In this document: piece after piece, positions 1-7,009 of the stretch
Layout: each line of letters begins with the position of its first letter
Position numbering within the stretch: the stretch's first letter is position 1
From: JAWLHK01 sp041690355 [NCBI: bacterium]
GTDB lineage: Bacteria > J088 > JAWLBW01
Length of the DNA stretch: 29,492 bases
Assembly: GCA_041690355.1 (NCBI GenBank)
Contig: JAWLHK010000031.1
Coordinates: 1-29,492, forward strand
Reading direction: 5' to 3'
Made by a program: the position numbers and the translations under genes
The notes under the pieces: model-generated
The model's database searches: none
What the model was told of the DNA's origin: nothing
What the model saw: only the letters and a program-made list of their open reading frames with translations

Positions 1-17
1 GGAGCGGGCATACCCGT

Positions 18-52
18 CCATCTGCCATCTGCCATCTGAAATTTGCCATTCG
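18..52. repeat. Heptamer array, family F (CCATCTG)
   Basis: Three exact CCATCTG units are followed by two degenerate units (AAATTTG, CCATTCG), giving five consecutive 7-bp periods. The array lies just upstream of the tRNA promoter. It is one of several families of 7-bp tandem repeats in the intergenic gaps of this window. I see no gene between position 1 and the tRNA. Confidence 0.8.
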
Positions 53-67
53 AGCCTTGCCCCCGGG

Positions 68-96
68 TTGACCATTGTTGCGCGGGCCGGTAGAAT
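68..96 (+). promoter_or_regulatory. Sigma-70 promoter for the tRNA
   Basis: A -35 box TTGACC (68-73) and a -10 box TAGAAT (91-96) are separated by exactly 17 bp. The tRNA begins 21 bp after the -10 box, which suits a stable-RNA promoter. Confidence 0.75.
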
Positions 97-117
97 ATCG
101 AATTACGCGTTTTCAGC

Positions 118-193
118 GGGCCCATAGCTCAGTGGTCAGAGCTGCCGGCTCATAACCGGTTGGTCCCAGGTTCAAGTCCTGGTGGGCCCACCA
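118..193 (+). tRNA. tRNA with CAU anticodon (Ile2 or elongator Met)
   Basis: A complete 76-nt cloverleaf. The acceptor stem GGGCCCA (118-124) pairs with TGGGCCC (183-189), followed by A and an encoded CCA. The D arm is GCTC/GAGC, the anticodon loop is CTCATAA (anticodon CAU) and the T arm is CCAGG/CCTGG with loop TTCAAGT. The G1-C72 pair rules against initiator tRNA. CAU is shared by elongator tRNA-Met and the lysidine-modified tRNA-Ile2. The TTGGTC variable region and TTCAAGT loop recall E. coli Ile2, but I cannot settle the identity by eye. Confidence 0.95.
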
Positions 194-237
194 ACTCGAT
201 GCAGACGTCAAAATTACATCGCAGTACTCTTCCTTTT

Positions 238-263
238 GCACGGGCTACCCGTGCATTTTTTTT
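238..263 (+). terminator. Intrinsic terminator of the tRNA
   Basis: A 7-bp perfect stem GCACGGG/CCCGTGC with a 3-nt loop is followed by A and eight T residues (256-263). The zinc-ribbon gene starts 15 bp further on, so the tRNA is probably a separate unit with some read-through. Confidence 0.85.
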
Positions 264-278
264 CCCGGGAGGCCTCCA

Positions 279-1001
279 GTGAAAGAGAAACTCAGTCAGT
301 TGAAGCTTTTGCAGGCGGTCGACCAGGTCATCGACGGACTCGACGAGCAGCGCAAAACCCTCCCGAAGCAGCAGGCCGAACTCGAGGCCGAACTGGCTGA
401 GCTCGAAGCCGCGGCGAATCAGGCGGCCGCCCAGCACAAAGAGGTCGTCGACCTGCGGGCCCGCCGCGAGCTCGATCAGGCCGAAGAAAACGACCGGGTC
501 AAGAAGTACGAAGCCCGCCTGAAGGACATCAAGACCAATCGCGAATACCAGGCCCTGCTGCGCGAGGTCGGGTTCGCCAAGAAGGCGGCCGGCGAGATCG
601 ACGAAGAGCTCAAGCGCCTGCGCGAAGAGATCGATCGCCTGGCCGGCGAGGTCGAGGCCGCCCGCGAACGCACGCAGGGCAAGCGCGAAGCCCTGCAGCA
701 GAAGCAGAGGGAAATCAGGGAGCTGCTCGCCGAGGTCGAAGCCTCGCACGGCGCTGAAGACAAGCGCCGCCAGGAGCTGCTCGGCGAAGTGCCCCGGGAT
801 CTGCTCTCGCGCTACAACCTCGTGCGCAAACGCACGAACCTCGTGGTCGTCAACGTGCGCGCCGGCGCCTGTCAGGGCTGCTTCATGAGCCTGCCCCCGC
901 AGCTCTACAACCAGGTGCGCCGCGTCGACACGCTCTACACCTGCCCGAACTGCCACCGCATTCTCTTCTACGAACCGCAGGAAGAGCCGGTCAAAGTCTG
1001 A
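279..1001 (+). CDS. C4-type zinc-ribbon coiled-coil protein (CT398-like)
   Basis: A 240-residue protein of unknown biochemical role. Residues 1 to about 165 are charged, heptad-rich and clearly coiled coil. The C-terminus is a treble-clef or ribbon-type zinc site with C198-x2-C201 and C222-x2-C225. This architecture matches the widespread CT398/zf-RING_7 family of small nucleic-acid- or partner-binding proteins, whose function is poorly defined. The start is GTG at 279, 6 bp after a GGGAGG Shine-Dalgarno. Its stop codon directly abuts the ATG of the prenyl synthase, so the two are co-transcribed. The family call rests on architecture, and no reaction is implied. Confidence 0.85.
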   Translation: MKEKLSQLKLLQAVDQVIDGLDEQRKTLPKQQAELEAELAELEAAANQAAAQHKEVVDLRARRELDQAEENDRVKKYEARLKDIKTNREYQALLREVGFAKKAAGEIDEELKRLREEIDRLAGEVEAARERTQGKREALQQKQREIRELLAEVEASHGAEDKRRQELLGEVPRDLLSRYNLVRKRTNLVVVNVRAGACQGCFMSLPPQLYNQVRRVDTLYTCPNCHRILFYEPQEEPVKV

Positions 1002-1937
1002 ATGCCCGACCTGACCGCCTGGTTTGCCGCGGGCCGGCGTGAAGTCGACGAGGCGCTCGATCGCCATCTGGCCGCTCGCGCCGCCGCCGTGATGCCCCCC
1101 GCGCGGGCCTCGGGGCCGGGCGTATCCGGCGACGCCGAAGACGTCGTGCAGGAGGCCATGCGCTACTCCCTGCTCGGCGGCGGCAAACGTCTGCGGCCGC
1201 TGCTCGCGCTGCTGACAGGCGAGGCGCTGGGCGCCGGGCGGGATCTCTGCCTGCCTTATGCGTGCGCCCTCGAGATGGTGCACACCTACTCGCTGATCCA
1301 CGACGATCTCCCGGCCATGGACAACGACGATCTGCGCCGCGGGCGCCCGACCTGCCACAAGGTCTACGGCGAGGCGACCGCGATTCTGGCCGGCGACGCT
1401 CTGCTTACGCGGGCCTTCGAGATACTCGGCGAAGCGTATGTGGAACTGCCCGCGCCGCGGCTCGCCCGGACCTTGCAGGCCTTTGCCGGCGCCCTCGGGG
1501 CCCGGGGGATGGTCGGGGGGCAGAGCCGCGACCTCGCGGCCGAAGGCAAGGCCATCGGGCTTGAAGAACTCCAGCGCATTCACGCGGGCAAGACCGGCGC
1601 GCTCATCCGCGTGAGCCTCGAGGGGGTCGCGCTGCTCGCGGGCGCCCCCGAGCCGGCCGTGCGCCGCCTGGCCGAGTATGGGGATCTGCTGGGGCTCGCG
1701 TTCCAGATCAAGGACGACCTGCTCGACATCGAGGCCACGGCCGAGCAGCTCGGCAAGACCCCCGGCAAGGACGTGGCGGCGCAGAAGGCGACCTATCCGC
1801 GCATCGTGGGGATCGACGCCACCCGGACCCTCCTGCGCGAGACGGTCGACCGGGCCGCGGCCCTCGCCGCCGATCTTCCCGGCGACCGCGATCGTTTCGT
1901 GCAGCTCGCGCACTGGGTCGCCGACCGGGGCGCCTGA
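1002..1937 (+). CDS. ispA: Polyprenyl synthetase, probable farnesyl diphosphate synthase
   Basis: A 311-residue trans-prenyltransferase that condenses IPP with allylic diphosphates for the isoprenoid pathway in the cytosol. The substrate motif GGKRLRP lies at 60-66. The first Asp-rich motif is DDLPAMD (D101, D102, D107) followed by LRRG, and the second is DDLLD (238-242). The two-residue insertion in the first motif and a Tyr five residues before it are typical of bacterial type II farnesyl synthases; a geranylgeranyl product is possible. The ATG follows the upstream stop with no gap. A 32-residue Pro/Ala/Gly-rich stretch (about 28-45) near the N-terminus is longer than usual. No dxs gene follows, unlike in many genomes. 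Confidence 0.93.
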   Translation: MPDLTAWFAAGRREVDEALDRHLAARAAAVMPPARASGPGVSGDAEDVVQEAMRYSLLGGGKRLRPLLALLTGEALGAGRDLCLPYACALEMVHTYSLIHDDLPAMDNDDLRRGRPTCHKVYGEATAILAGDALLTRAFEILGEAYVELPAPRLARTLQAFAGALGARGMVGGQSRDLAAEGKAIGLEELQRIHAGKTGALIRVSLEGVALLAGAPEPAVRRLAEYGDLLGLAFQIKDDLLDIEATAEQLGKTPGKDVAAQKATYPRIVGIDATRTLLRETVDRAAALAADLPGDRDRFVQLAHWVADRGA

Positions 1938-2132
1938 GGCCGCGCAGGCGGAATTCCGGCCGGGTTGCCGGGAAATCATGGACACAATTCCCGTTCCCCC
2001 CGGAGCGCGAAGGACGACTCGCTCGCGCCGTGCCGGCGCTCCCGAGCCCGGGGGGATGATTCCGCGCGGTGCGGTGCATCTCAAGAGTGCGACCCCGCCG
2101 GGGTCGGAGGACCGTGGGTTCTTGCTCCGACG

Positions 2133-2164
2133 CCCCCACTCCCCCACTCTCCCACTCCCCCCCT
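2133..2164. repeat. C-rich octamer array, family D (CCCCCACT)
   Basis: CCCCCACT at 2133-2140 and 2141-2148, then CTCCCACT and a degenerate C-run, give an 8-bp period. The same family occurs in inverted orientation at 29212-29243 upstream of tspO. It directly follows a 129-bp hairpin-bounded segment, much as other arrays follow the Z element. Confidence 0.7.
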
Positions 2165-2215
2165 CCAAAGCCGAACATGAGCTCACTTGCATGGCAGATG
2201 CCGGCGCAATTTCCT

Positions 2216-2221
2216 TATAAT
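2216..2221 (+). promoter_or_regulatory. Candidate -10 box TATAAT
   Basis: A perfect TATAAT lies 12 bp before the ATG at 2234. The best upstream match to a -35 is weak (around 2187-2197, spacing not ideal). If used, transcription would begin within a few bases of the start codon. Confidence 0.45.
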
Positions 2222-2233
2222 GGATCACCGTCC

Positions 2234-2911
2234 ATGTCAGGAACGACCGCTCTCCAGCCGCCGCCGGCGCAGGCTCCCGTCAGCGAGCACCGCCGGCTGC
2301 ACCGCATCATTTCCTACCTGTTCGAGCCGTCGCTTTTTTCGGCTCCGCTGGTCGTGCTCTTCGTGTACGTGCGGCGCCACCTCTTCACGATTCCCCTCGA
2401 GCTCGTCGTGCTCGGGCTGGTCGTTCTCGGCGCCGTGATCCCGCTCGCCTATACGGGGATCCTGGTCTGGACCGGGCGCATCTCGGGGATCTTCTACGCC
2501 CGCCGCCGCGATCGCCTCTACTTCTATCCCATGCTGCTCGCCTGCGAGGCCGCCATCTTTCTGCTCTTCGCGTACACGACGTCGAGCATGGCCCTGCGCG
2601 CCGCCGTCTTCGCCATGATCGCCGTCAGCGCGACGCTGGGGGTGCTCACGATCTGGCACAAGGTCAGCTACCACCTGGCCGGCCTCGGCGGCGCCCTGAG
2701 CATCGCCGTCGCCCTCATCGGCTTCGAGGGCCTGCTCGTGCTGCCGATCATGGCCCTCGTCGCCTACAGCCGTCGCCGCCTCGACGCCCACACGTGGCTC
2801 GAGGTGACCATCGGAGGAACGGTCGGGATCGTCGTCTCGGCCCTCGGGTTCCGCTGGTTTCTCACCTATGGCGGCGTCATCCTCGCAGGAATTCCGGGGG
2901 CGATCGGATGA
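2234..2911 (+). CDS. PAP2-like multi-span membrane protein
   Basis: A 225-residue protein with about six hydrophobic segments (roughly 33-46, 52-76, 98-115, 120-140, 150-175 and 191-222). It carries motifs like PAP2-superfamily active-site blocks 2 and 3: KVSYH at 143-147 in place of PSGH, and S179-R180-x5-H186-x3-E190 in place of SRx5Hx3D. Block 1 (Kx6RP) is not recognisable. It may be a lipid-phosphatase-like or undecaprenyl-related protein, or a non-catalytic relative. I chose ATG 2234 because a TATAAT precedes it and the upstream frame is repeat-derived; ATG 2177 is an alternative. Its stop overlaps the tlyA start (ATGA). Confidence 0.6.
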   Translation: MSGTTALQPPPAQAPVSEHRRLHRIISYLFEPSLFSAPLVVLFVYVRRHLFTIPLELVVLGLVVLGAVIPLAYTGILVWTGRISGIFYARRRDRLYFYPMLLACEAAIFLLFAYTTSSMALRAAVFAMIAVSATLGVLTIWHKVSYHLAGLGGALSIAVALIGFEGLLVLPIMALVAYSRRRLDAHTWLEVTIGGTVGIVVSALGFRWFLTYGGVILAGIPGAIG

Positions 2912-3651
2912 GCGCCGCGCGCGAACGCATCGACGTGCTGCTGCTGCAACGCGACCTCGTCCCCACCCGCGAGAAAGCGCGCGCCATGGTGCTCGCCGGC
3001 GAGGTGCTCGTGAACGACGTGCCGGTCGACAAGCCGGGCACCAAGGTTCCCGCCGACGCGCAGATCCGTCTGCGGCGCGACCCCGAAGGGTGGGTCGGCC
3101 GCGGCGCGCAGAAGCTGCTCGGTGCCCTCGAAAGCTTTTCCCTGGCCGATCTGGGCGGCATCGTCGGCCTCGACGTCGGCGCCTCAACCGGCGGCTTCAC
3201 CCAGGTCATGCTCGAACGCGGCGCCCGCCTCGTGCACGCCCTCGACGTCGGCCGCAACCAGCTCGCGTGGAAGCTGCGTCAGGACCCGCGCGTCAAGGTC
3301 TACGAGGGGGTCAACTTCCGCTACTTCGATCCGGCGGAACTGGATCCGCCGCCCGATTTCGCCACCGTGGACGTGAGCTTCATCGGCCTCGAACACATTC
3401 TGCCCACCCTCGCGCGGGCACTCCCCGCGGGCGGTCGCGCGCTCGTGCTCGTGAAGCCGCAGTTCGAGGTCGGGCCCGATCAGGTGGGCAAGGGGGGGAT
3501 CGTGCGCGAGCCTGCGCTGCGCGCCGCCGCCGTGCAGAAGGTCATGCACGCGGCCGTCGGCGCGGGCTTCAGCGTCGTCGACAGCGCCGAGAGCAAACTG
3601 CCCGGCACCGAGGGGAACGTGGAATTCTTTCTCTATCTGGTTCGCACATGA
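2908..3651 (+). CDS. tlyA: TlyA-type rRNA 2'-O-methyltransferase
   Basis: A 247-residue protein of normal family length. An S4 RNA-binding domain (about 5-65) is followed by an FtsJ-like Rossmann methyltransferase. The SAM loop is DVGASTGGF at 89-97. The catalytic tetrad of the family aligns at K69, D155, K183 and E239. TlyA proteins methylate ribose in 16S and/or 23S rRNA (C1402/C1920), and some are annotated as hemolysins for historical reasons. ATG 2908 overlaps the previous stop by 4 bp, and its own stop overlaps the next start the same way, so the three genes are translationally coupled. Confidence 0.95.
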   Translation: MSAARERIDVLLLQRDLVPTREKARAMVLAGEVLVNDVPVDKPGTKVPADAQIRLRRDPEGWVGRGAQKLLGALESFSLADLGGIVGLDVGASTGGFTQVMLERGARLVHALDVGRNQLAWKLRQDPRVKVYEGVNFRYFDPAELDPPPDFATVDVSFIGLEHILPTLARALPAGGRALVLVKPQFEVGPDQVGKGGIVREPALRAAAVQKVMHAAVGAGFSVVDSAESKLPGTEGNVEFFLYLVRT

Positions 3652-5534
3652 AAACGTCGCTTCGCACCCTGCTCGTCGGCCTGATCGCCGCGGTTGCCGT
3701 CGTCCTCCCGCTCGCCTATGTGGAAGCGGAAGGCGTCTTTCTCTTCGAGCCGGTCAAGCGGGCGCTGCTGGTTTCGCTCGGCGCGCTGCTGATCGTCGGC
3801 ATTCCCCTCGAACGGTGGCAGTCGGGCCGGTCTCTGTTTCCCGCCGACCGCCTCGAGGGGCTGCTCGTCGTGCTGCTCGCGTGGCTGGGCATCGCGGGGC
3901 TCTTCGCCGGCAACGGATTTCTCGCGGCGCAGGCCTGGTTCCAGTGGGCCGCCGCCGCGGGGGCCTTCGTGCTCGTGCGCCGCTCGGACATGCGCCGCCA
4001 CGCCGCCGCCGCCGTGCTCGTCGGGAGCGCCCTCGCGGCCGTCGTCGGTTACCTGCAGCCGGCCGGGTATGGTCCGCCGCTGCACGATTCCGCGTTTGCA
4101 GGCCGGGTCGCCGCCGGCGCCTTCGGCTCTGCGCAGGCCGCGGCGCTCTCCATCCTCCCGCTCGCGCTCTTCGGGATTGGTCTGCTTTTCCAGGCCGGGC
4201 GCGGCGGCCGCGCCGTGTGGTTCGCGCCGGCGGCGGCCGCGCTCGCCGTCGCGCTCCCGTATCTCGGCATGACCCGCCACCGCGGAGCCTGGTTCGTGAT
4301 CGTCGGCGTCGCCGTGCTCGCGGCCCTGTGGCTTCTCGTCAAGGCGCAATGGGAGCGGCGGATGACGGCGGCGGCCGTGCTCGCCGCGATCGCCGTGGCG
4401 GTCGTCGGCGCTTCGGTCTCGGGCGCGCCTCCTGAGCTCACCTCGGCGCTCGACACGCGCAAGGCCTCCAACGGCATCCGGTTCGCCGTCTGGCGCGACG
4501 CGGGCGACCTGCTCGAAAAAGCGCCTGTGTTCGGGTTCGGTCCCGGTCAGTTTCGCATCGTACTGCCCGACCACTGGTCTGAAGAAACGGCCAAGCAGGT
4601 CATGGCGCGGGTCGGCGAGCGTCCCGAGGATCCGCGCAGCGATGTCATCGGGGTGGGGGTTGCGGGCGGGTTTCCGGCGCTGCTGATGCTCGCCGCTTTT
4701 CTCCTGATCGCCCTGCGCGGCGGTTTTACGCCCCGGGCGCTCACGGGGGCTCAGGCGTTCGACTTCGCGGCCGGGCTCGCCGCGGCCGGACTCGCCGCCG
4801 CCATGCTGGTGGAATCGGTGTCGGCGCATCCGGCGGCCTGGCTCGCCCTTTTCGTGCTGCTCGCCCAGATTGTTCCCCTGAACCCCGGCGACGAAAGGGA
4901 GGGGAGCCGTCCCCGCGCGGCCCTGGCGCTGGCTTTCGTCGGACTCTTCGCCGCCTGGAGGGCGGCGCCGCGCGCCGCCCTCGCCGTGCGTGCCGAGCTG
5001 CGCGCCCGGCAGGCTGCCGACTACGTGAACGTGCATCCGGCCCGCGCCTTCGAGATGGCCGTGCGCGCCGCCGACGACAATCCGGCCGAGCCGCTCGCCT
5101 TTCGCGTGATGGGCCAGGCGACGCTCAACCAGGGCAAACCGGGGAGCCGCGACTATTCGGGCGCCGAAGACAAACTGAAGCGCGCGCTGGCCCTGGATCC
5201 GACCGACGAAGTGGCTCGGTTCCACCTGGGCGTCTCGATGCTCGAGCGCGGCCTGCAGCGCCGCGAAGACCTGCAGGCGGCCCGCGGGGAGTTCGAGAAG
5301 GTTCTCGCAGTCAACCCGTACCTTTCGCGCGCCCACTTCATGCTTGCCGTCGTCGACGCGCAGGATCGGGCGCCGTGGATCCGTGTGCGCCTGCACCTGG
5401 AGCGCGCGCTCAAGCTCGAGCCGGCCCTGTGGCGCGCCGTAAGCCGGATGCCCGAATTCGAGGATTACCGCGCCCGCACTGCAGAATGGGACGCCTGGTC
5501 GACCGGTATCCGCCGGCTGCTGCGTCTGGAGTAA
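3648..5534 (+). CDS. O-antigen-ligase-like membrane protein with C-terminal TPRs
   Basis: A 628-residue protein. Residues 1 to about 420 contain ten or more hydrophobic segments. Within them lies T209-x2-RGAW-214, the Wzy/WaaL signature position (T-S-R-G-x-W-type), followed by the periplasmic-loop pattern RFAVWRDA...GFGPGQF (279-302) seen in O-antigen ligases and polymerases. Residues about 440-600 form tetratricopeptide-like helices (ALALDPTDEVARFHLG and following). Such Wzy-TPR proteins link or polymerise surface glycans at the inner membrane, but the acceptor is unknown here and no glycan cluster adjoins. ATG 3648 overlaps the tlyA stop. The longer open frame from 2868 is a chance read-through of the tlyA region. 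Confidence 0.8.
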   Translation: MKTSLRTLLVGLIAAVAVVLPLAYVEAEGVFLFEPVKRALLVSLGALLIVGIPLERWQSGRSLFPADRLEGLLVVLLAWLGIAGLFAGNGFLAAQAWFQWAAAAGAFVLVRRSDMRRHAAAAVLVGSALAAVVGYLQPAGYGPPLHDSAFAGRVAAGAFGSAQAAALSILPLALFGIGLLFQAGRGGRAVWFAPAAAALAVALPYLGMTRHRGAWFVIVGVAVLAALWLLVKAQWERRMTAAAVLAAIAVAVVGASVSGAPPELTSALDTRKASNGIRFAVWRDAGDLLEKAPVFGFGPGQFRIVLPDHWSEETAKQVMARVGERPEDPRSDVIGVGVAGGFPALLMLAAFLLIALRGGFTPRALTGAQAFDFAAGLAAAGLAAAMLVESVSAHPAAWLALFVLLAQIVPLNPGDEREGSRPRAALALAFVGLFAAWRAAPRAALAVRAELRARQAADYVNVHPARAFEMAVRAADDNPAEPLAFRVMGQATLNQGKPGSRDYSGAEDKLKRALALDPTDEVARFHLGVSMLERGLQRREDLQAARGEFEKVLAVNPYLSRAHFMLAVVDAQDRAPWIRVRLHLERALKLEPALWRAVSRMPEFEDYRARTAEWDAWSTGIRRLLRLE

Positions 5535-5536
5535 CC

Positions 5537-6538
5537 ATGAAAGCCCTTTGTTTTTCAGCCCTGCTGGTTCTGTTCGCCTCCGCCGGCTGCGCCCACCGCG
5601 GCGTTGTGCCCGAGGCCGTTCCGGCGCCGATCCAGTATCGCAGCGAGTACTTTCCCTATGTCGCCGGCTACGACTTGAACCGCTGGCGCATCCTGTCTCC
5701 GGCCGAACGGCAGGTCGTGCTGGCCCAGGGCGACCTGGTGCTCGCCGACGCGCAGGCGGCCCACTTCATCGGCGTGCTGGCCGAGCCGTCGACGGCGTCG
5801 ATTGCCGAGATCCGCACCGCGGCGCTCCTGTCGCTGCAGCAGGAGGGCCCCGATCTCAAGGTGCTCTCGCAGACGCCGGTGACGGTCTCGTCGGTGCCGG
5901 GGACCCTCGTCACGCTGCGCGTGACGGTGCGCGGTACGCTGCTGCAGTACCGCATCGCGTTTCTCCAGTACGCCGGATTCGCGTGGCGCATCGCCTACTG
6001 GAGCCGCGAGGAGGTCTTCGACGAACGCGCCCCGGATTACGCACAGTTCCTGGCTGACTTCCGCCTGCGCCAGGCCGCGCCGCCGAAAGCCGACTACGCG
6101 ATCGCCTATCCGTCGCCGAAGTGGGGATACATCGTGACCCTGCCGTATCCGGAGTGGGCGCCGGGCGACGAGCGGATCGTGCGCGATGCCGAGCAGGAGT
6201 TCCACGCCCGGTCGAACCTGGCCTACTTCACGATCATTCCCGAGCGTATTGCGCTGCCGCTGGCCGAACTGGAGCGCCGTGCGGTGGCGCGCATCGTCGA
6301 GAGCTCGGGGGGCCGGTTTCACCCGACGGAATCGCGCGCCGTGCAGATCGACGGTCACGCGGGCAAGCTGGTGACCGGGCGGGCCGACATCGACGGGGTG
6401 CGCTACGAGTACATGCTGCTGTTCGTCGTGCGCGGCGGCACGGCGTATCAGTTTGCCGCGTGGGCGCCCGACGAGATTTTCCGCGAGCGCTATCGCGCGC
6501 AGTTCACGGCGGCGCTCGAAGGGATACAGTTTCTGTGA
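5537..6538 (+). CDS. Lipoprotein with two tandem PsbP/DUF1795-like domains
   Basis: A 333-residue exported protein. The N-terminus is a lipoprotein signal with lipobox SAGC and lipidated C18. The mature part holds two copies of one domain, about 40-175 and 183-333. Each runs from an aromatic strand start (NRWRILSP; KWGYIVTLP), through an amphipathic helix, a VPGTLV/GHAGKLV strand and a W-containing strand, to a closing helix (YAQFLADFRL; YRAQFTAALEGIQFL). The domain resembles the PsbP/DUF1795 fold, which is inferred from pattern only. It begins 2 bp after the ligase gene and probably shares its transcript. No function can be assigned. Confidence 0.75.
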   Translation: MKALCFSALLVLFASAGCAHRGVVPEAVPAPIQYRSEYFPYVAGYDLNRWRILSPAERQVVLAQGDLVLADAQAAHFIGVLAEPSTASIAEIRTAALLSLQQEGPDLKVLSQTPVTVSSVPGTLVTLRVTVRGTLLQYRIAFLQYAGFAWRIAYWSREEVFDERAPDYAQFLADFRLRQAAPPKADYAIAYPSPKWGYIVTLPYPEWAPGDERIVRDAEQEFHARSNLAYFTIIPERIALPLAELERRAVARIVESSGGRFHPTESRAVQIDGHAGKLVTGRADIDGVRYEYMLLFVVRGGTAYQFAAWAPDEIFRERYRAQFTAALEGIQFL

Positions 6539-6547
6539 GGACCGGAG

Positions 6548-6561
6548 CCGTCAGGTGACGG
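6548..6561 (+). other. Short hairpin after the lipoprotein gene
   Basis: CCGTC-aggt-GACGG lies 10 bp after the stop codon. It is too weak and lacks a T run, so it is not a convincing intrinsic terminator. Confidence 0.3.
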
Positions 6562-6573
6562 TCGGCGCTATTT

Positions 6574-6707
6574 ACAATTTACGATTGACGATTGACGATT
6601 TTTCCGGAAAGTACCATGACAGTGGCCCTTTCCGGTTTGGCGCTCAGCGCTTGGCGCGCGGCGCTGTTCCCCCGCTCCCTGCTTCTCAGGAATCAGGAAT
6701 CAGGAAT
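6574..6707 (+). repeat. Composite mosaic repeat A-X-B-Y-C (block R3)
   Basis: Family A: ACAATTT, ACGATTG, ACGATTG, ACGATTT (6574-6601), all 7 bp. Spacer X (6602-6636) includes TTCCGGAAAGTACCATG and GGCCCTTTCCGG. Family B: TTGGCGC, TCAGCGC, TTGGCGC (6637-6657). Spacer Y (6658-6686) has GCTGTTCC and TGCTTCT. Family C: three exact CAGGAAT units (6687-6707). Block 28521-28634 repeats A-X-B in inverted orientation, and block 20202-20440 carries C, B and A in inverted order. The block fills the gap between the lipoprotein gene and thiS. Confidence 0.85.
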
Positions 6708-6734
6708 GCCGCAGCGGCAGCCGCCGCTCGACTC

Positions 6735-6763
6735 TCGACTCCTCATCCGCAGCGCGTTATGAT
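6735..6763 (+). promoter_or_regulatory. Candidate sigma-70 promoter for the thi operon
   Basis: TCGACT (6735-6740), 17 bp, then TATGAT (6758-6763). It lies immediately downstream of the mosaic repeat and 25 bp before the thiS start. I saw no TPP riboswitch (no CTGAGA-type core) in the leader. Confidence 0.45.
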
Positions 6764-6787
6764 GAAACTCTTTCCCCGGGTGGCCCC

Positions 6788-7006
6788 TTGCGCGACACGC
6801 TCTCTGTCACCATCCGCCTGAACGGCGAGCTCCGGCAGGTCTCGGTCGAGACCACCGTGACAGATCTGCTCGCGTCTCTCGGGCGGCCGGCGATGGGGAT
6901 CGCCGTCGAGATCAACCGGGAGGTCGTGCCCCGTTCGCGCCACGCTGAAACCCGGCTGCGCGAAGGGGACTCCGTCGAAATCGTTCACATGGTCGGAGGA
7001 GGCTGA
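6788..7006 (+). CDS. thiS: Sulfur carrier protein ThiS
   Basis: A 72-residue ubiquitin-like protein ending in the diagnostic GGG, with -GG as the thiocarboxylated terminus. It carries sulfur to the thiazole synthase ThiG. The core reads LNGE...TVTDLLASLG...GIAVEINREVVPR...EGDSVEIVHMVGGG, as in the family. The apparent start is TTG at 6788, because no ATG or GTG is in frame nearby; a weak GGGTGG precedes it. It is first in the thiSGE operon and 3 bp ahead of thiG. No thiF or thiC is present in the window. Confidence 0.92.
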   Translation: MRDTLSVTIRLNGELRQVSVETTVTDLLASLGRPAMGIAVEINREVVPRSRHAETRLREGDSVEIVHMVGGG

Positions 7007-7009
7007 GGC

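Larger units (their letters stand above)
1938..2233. other. Gap between ispA and the PAP2-like gene
   Basis: About 300 bp without a convincing gene. It holds a strong short hairpin GACCCC-gcc-GGGGTC (2091-2105) with no T run, a 129-bp segment (2001-2129) bounded by CGGAGC/GCTCCG, a C-rich 8-bp tandem repeat, and a TATAAT hexamer near the end. An open frame runs through the downstream half and extends the next gene's frame to 2069, but its composition is repeat-derived. Confidence 0.6.

Noticed and set aside
150-2228. 692-residue minus-strand open frame
   Set aside because: It is antisense to the zinc-ribbon and ispA genes, whose motifs are intact; the frame is open only because of high G+C codon use, and it spans the tRNA.
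2868-3647. N-terminal extension fusing the tlyA region to the ligase gene frame
   Set aside because: The extension is the wrong-frame translation of tlyA; ATG 3648 starts a proper first membrane helix and overlaps the tlyA stop.
3633-5396. 587-residue minus-strand open frame
   Set aside because: It is antisense to the O-antigen-ligase-like gene and is Arg/Gly/Glu-rich without recognisable domains.
6539-6787. TPP riboswitch upstream of thiS
   Set aside because: Expected by context, but the gap is mostly mosaic repeat and I find no CTGAGA-type core or matching helices.
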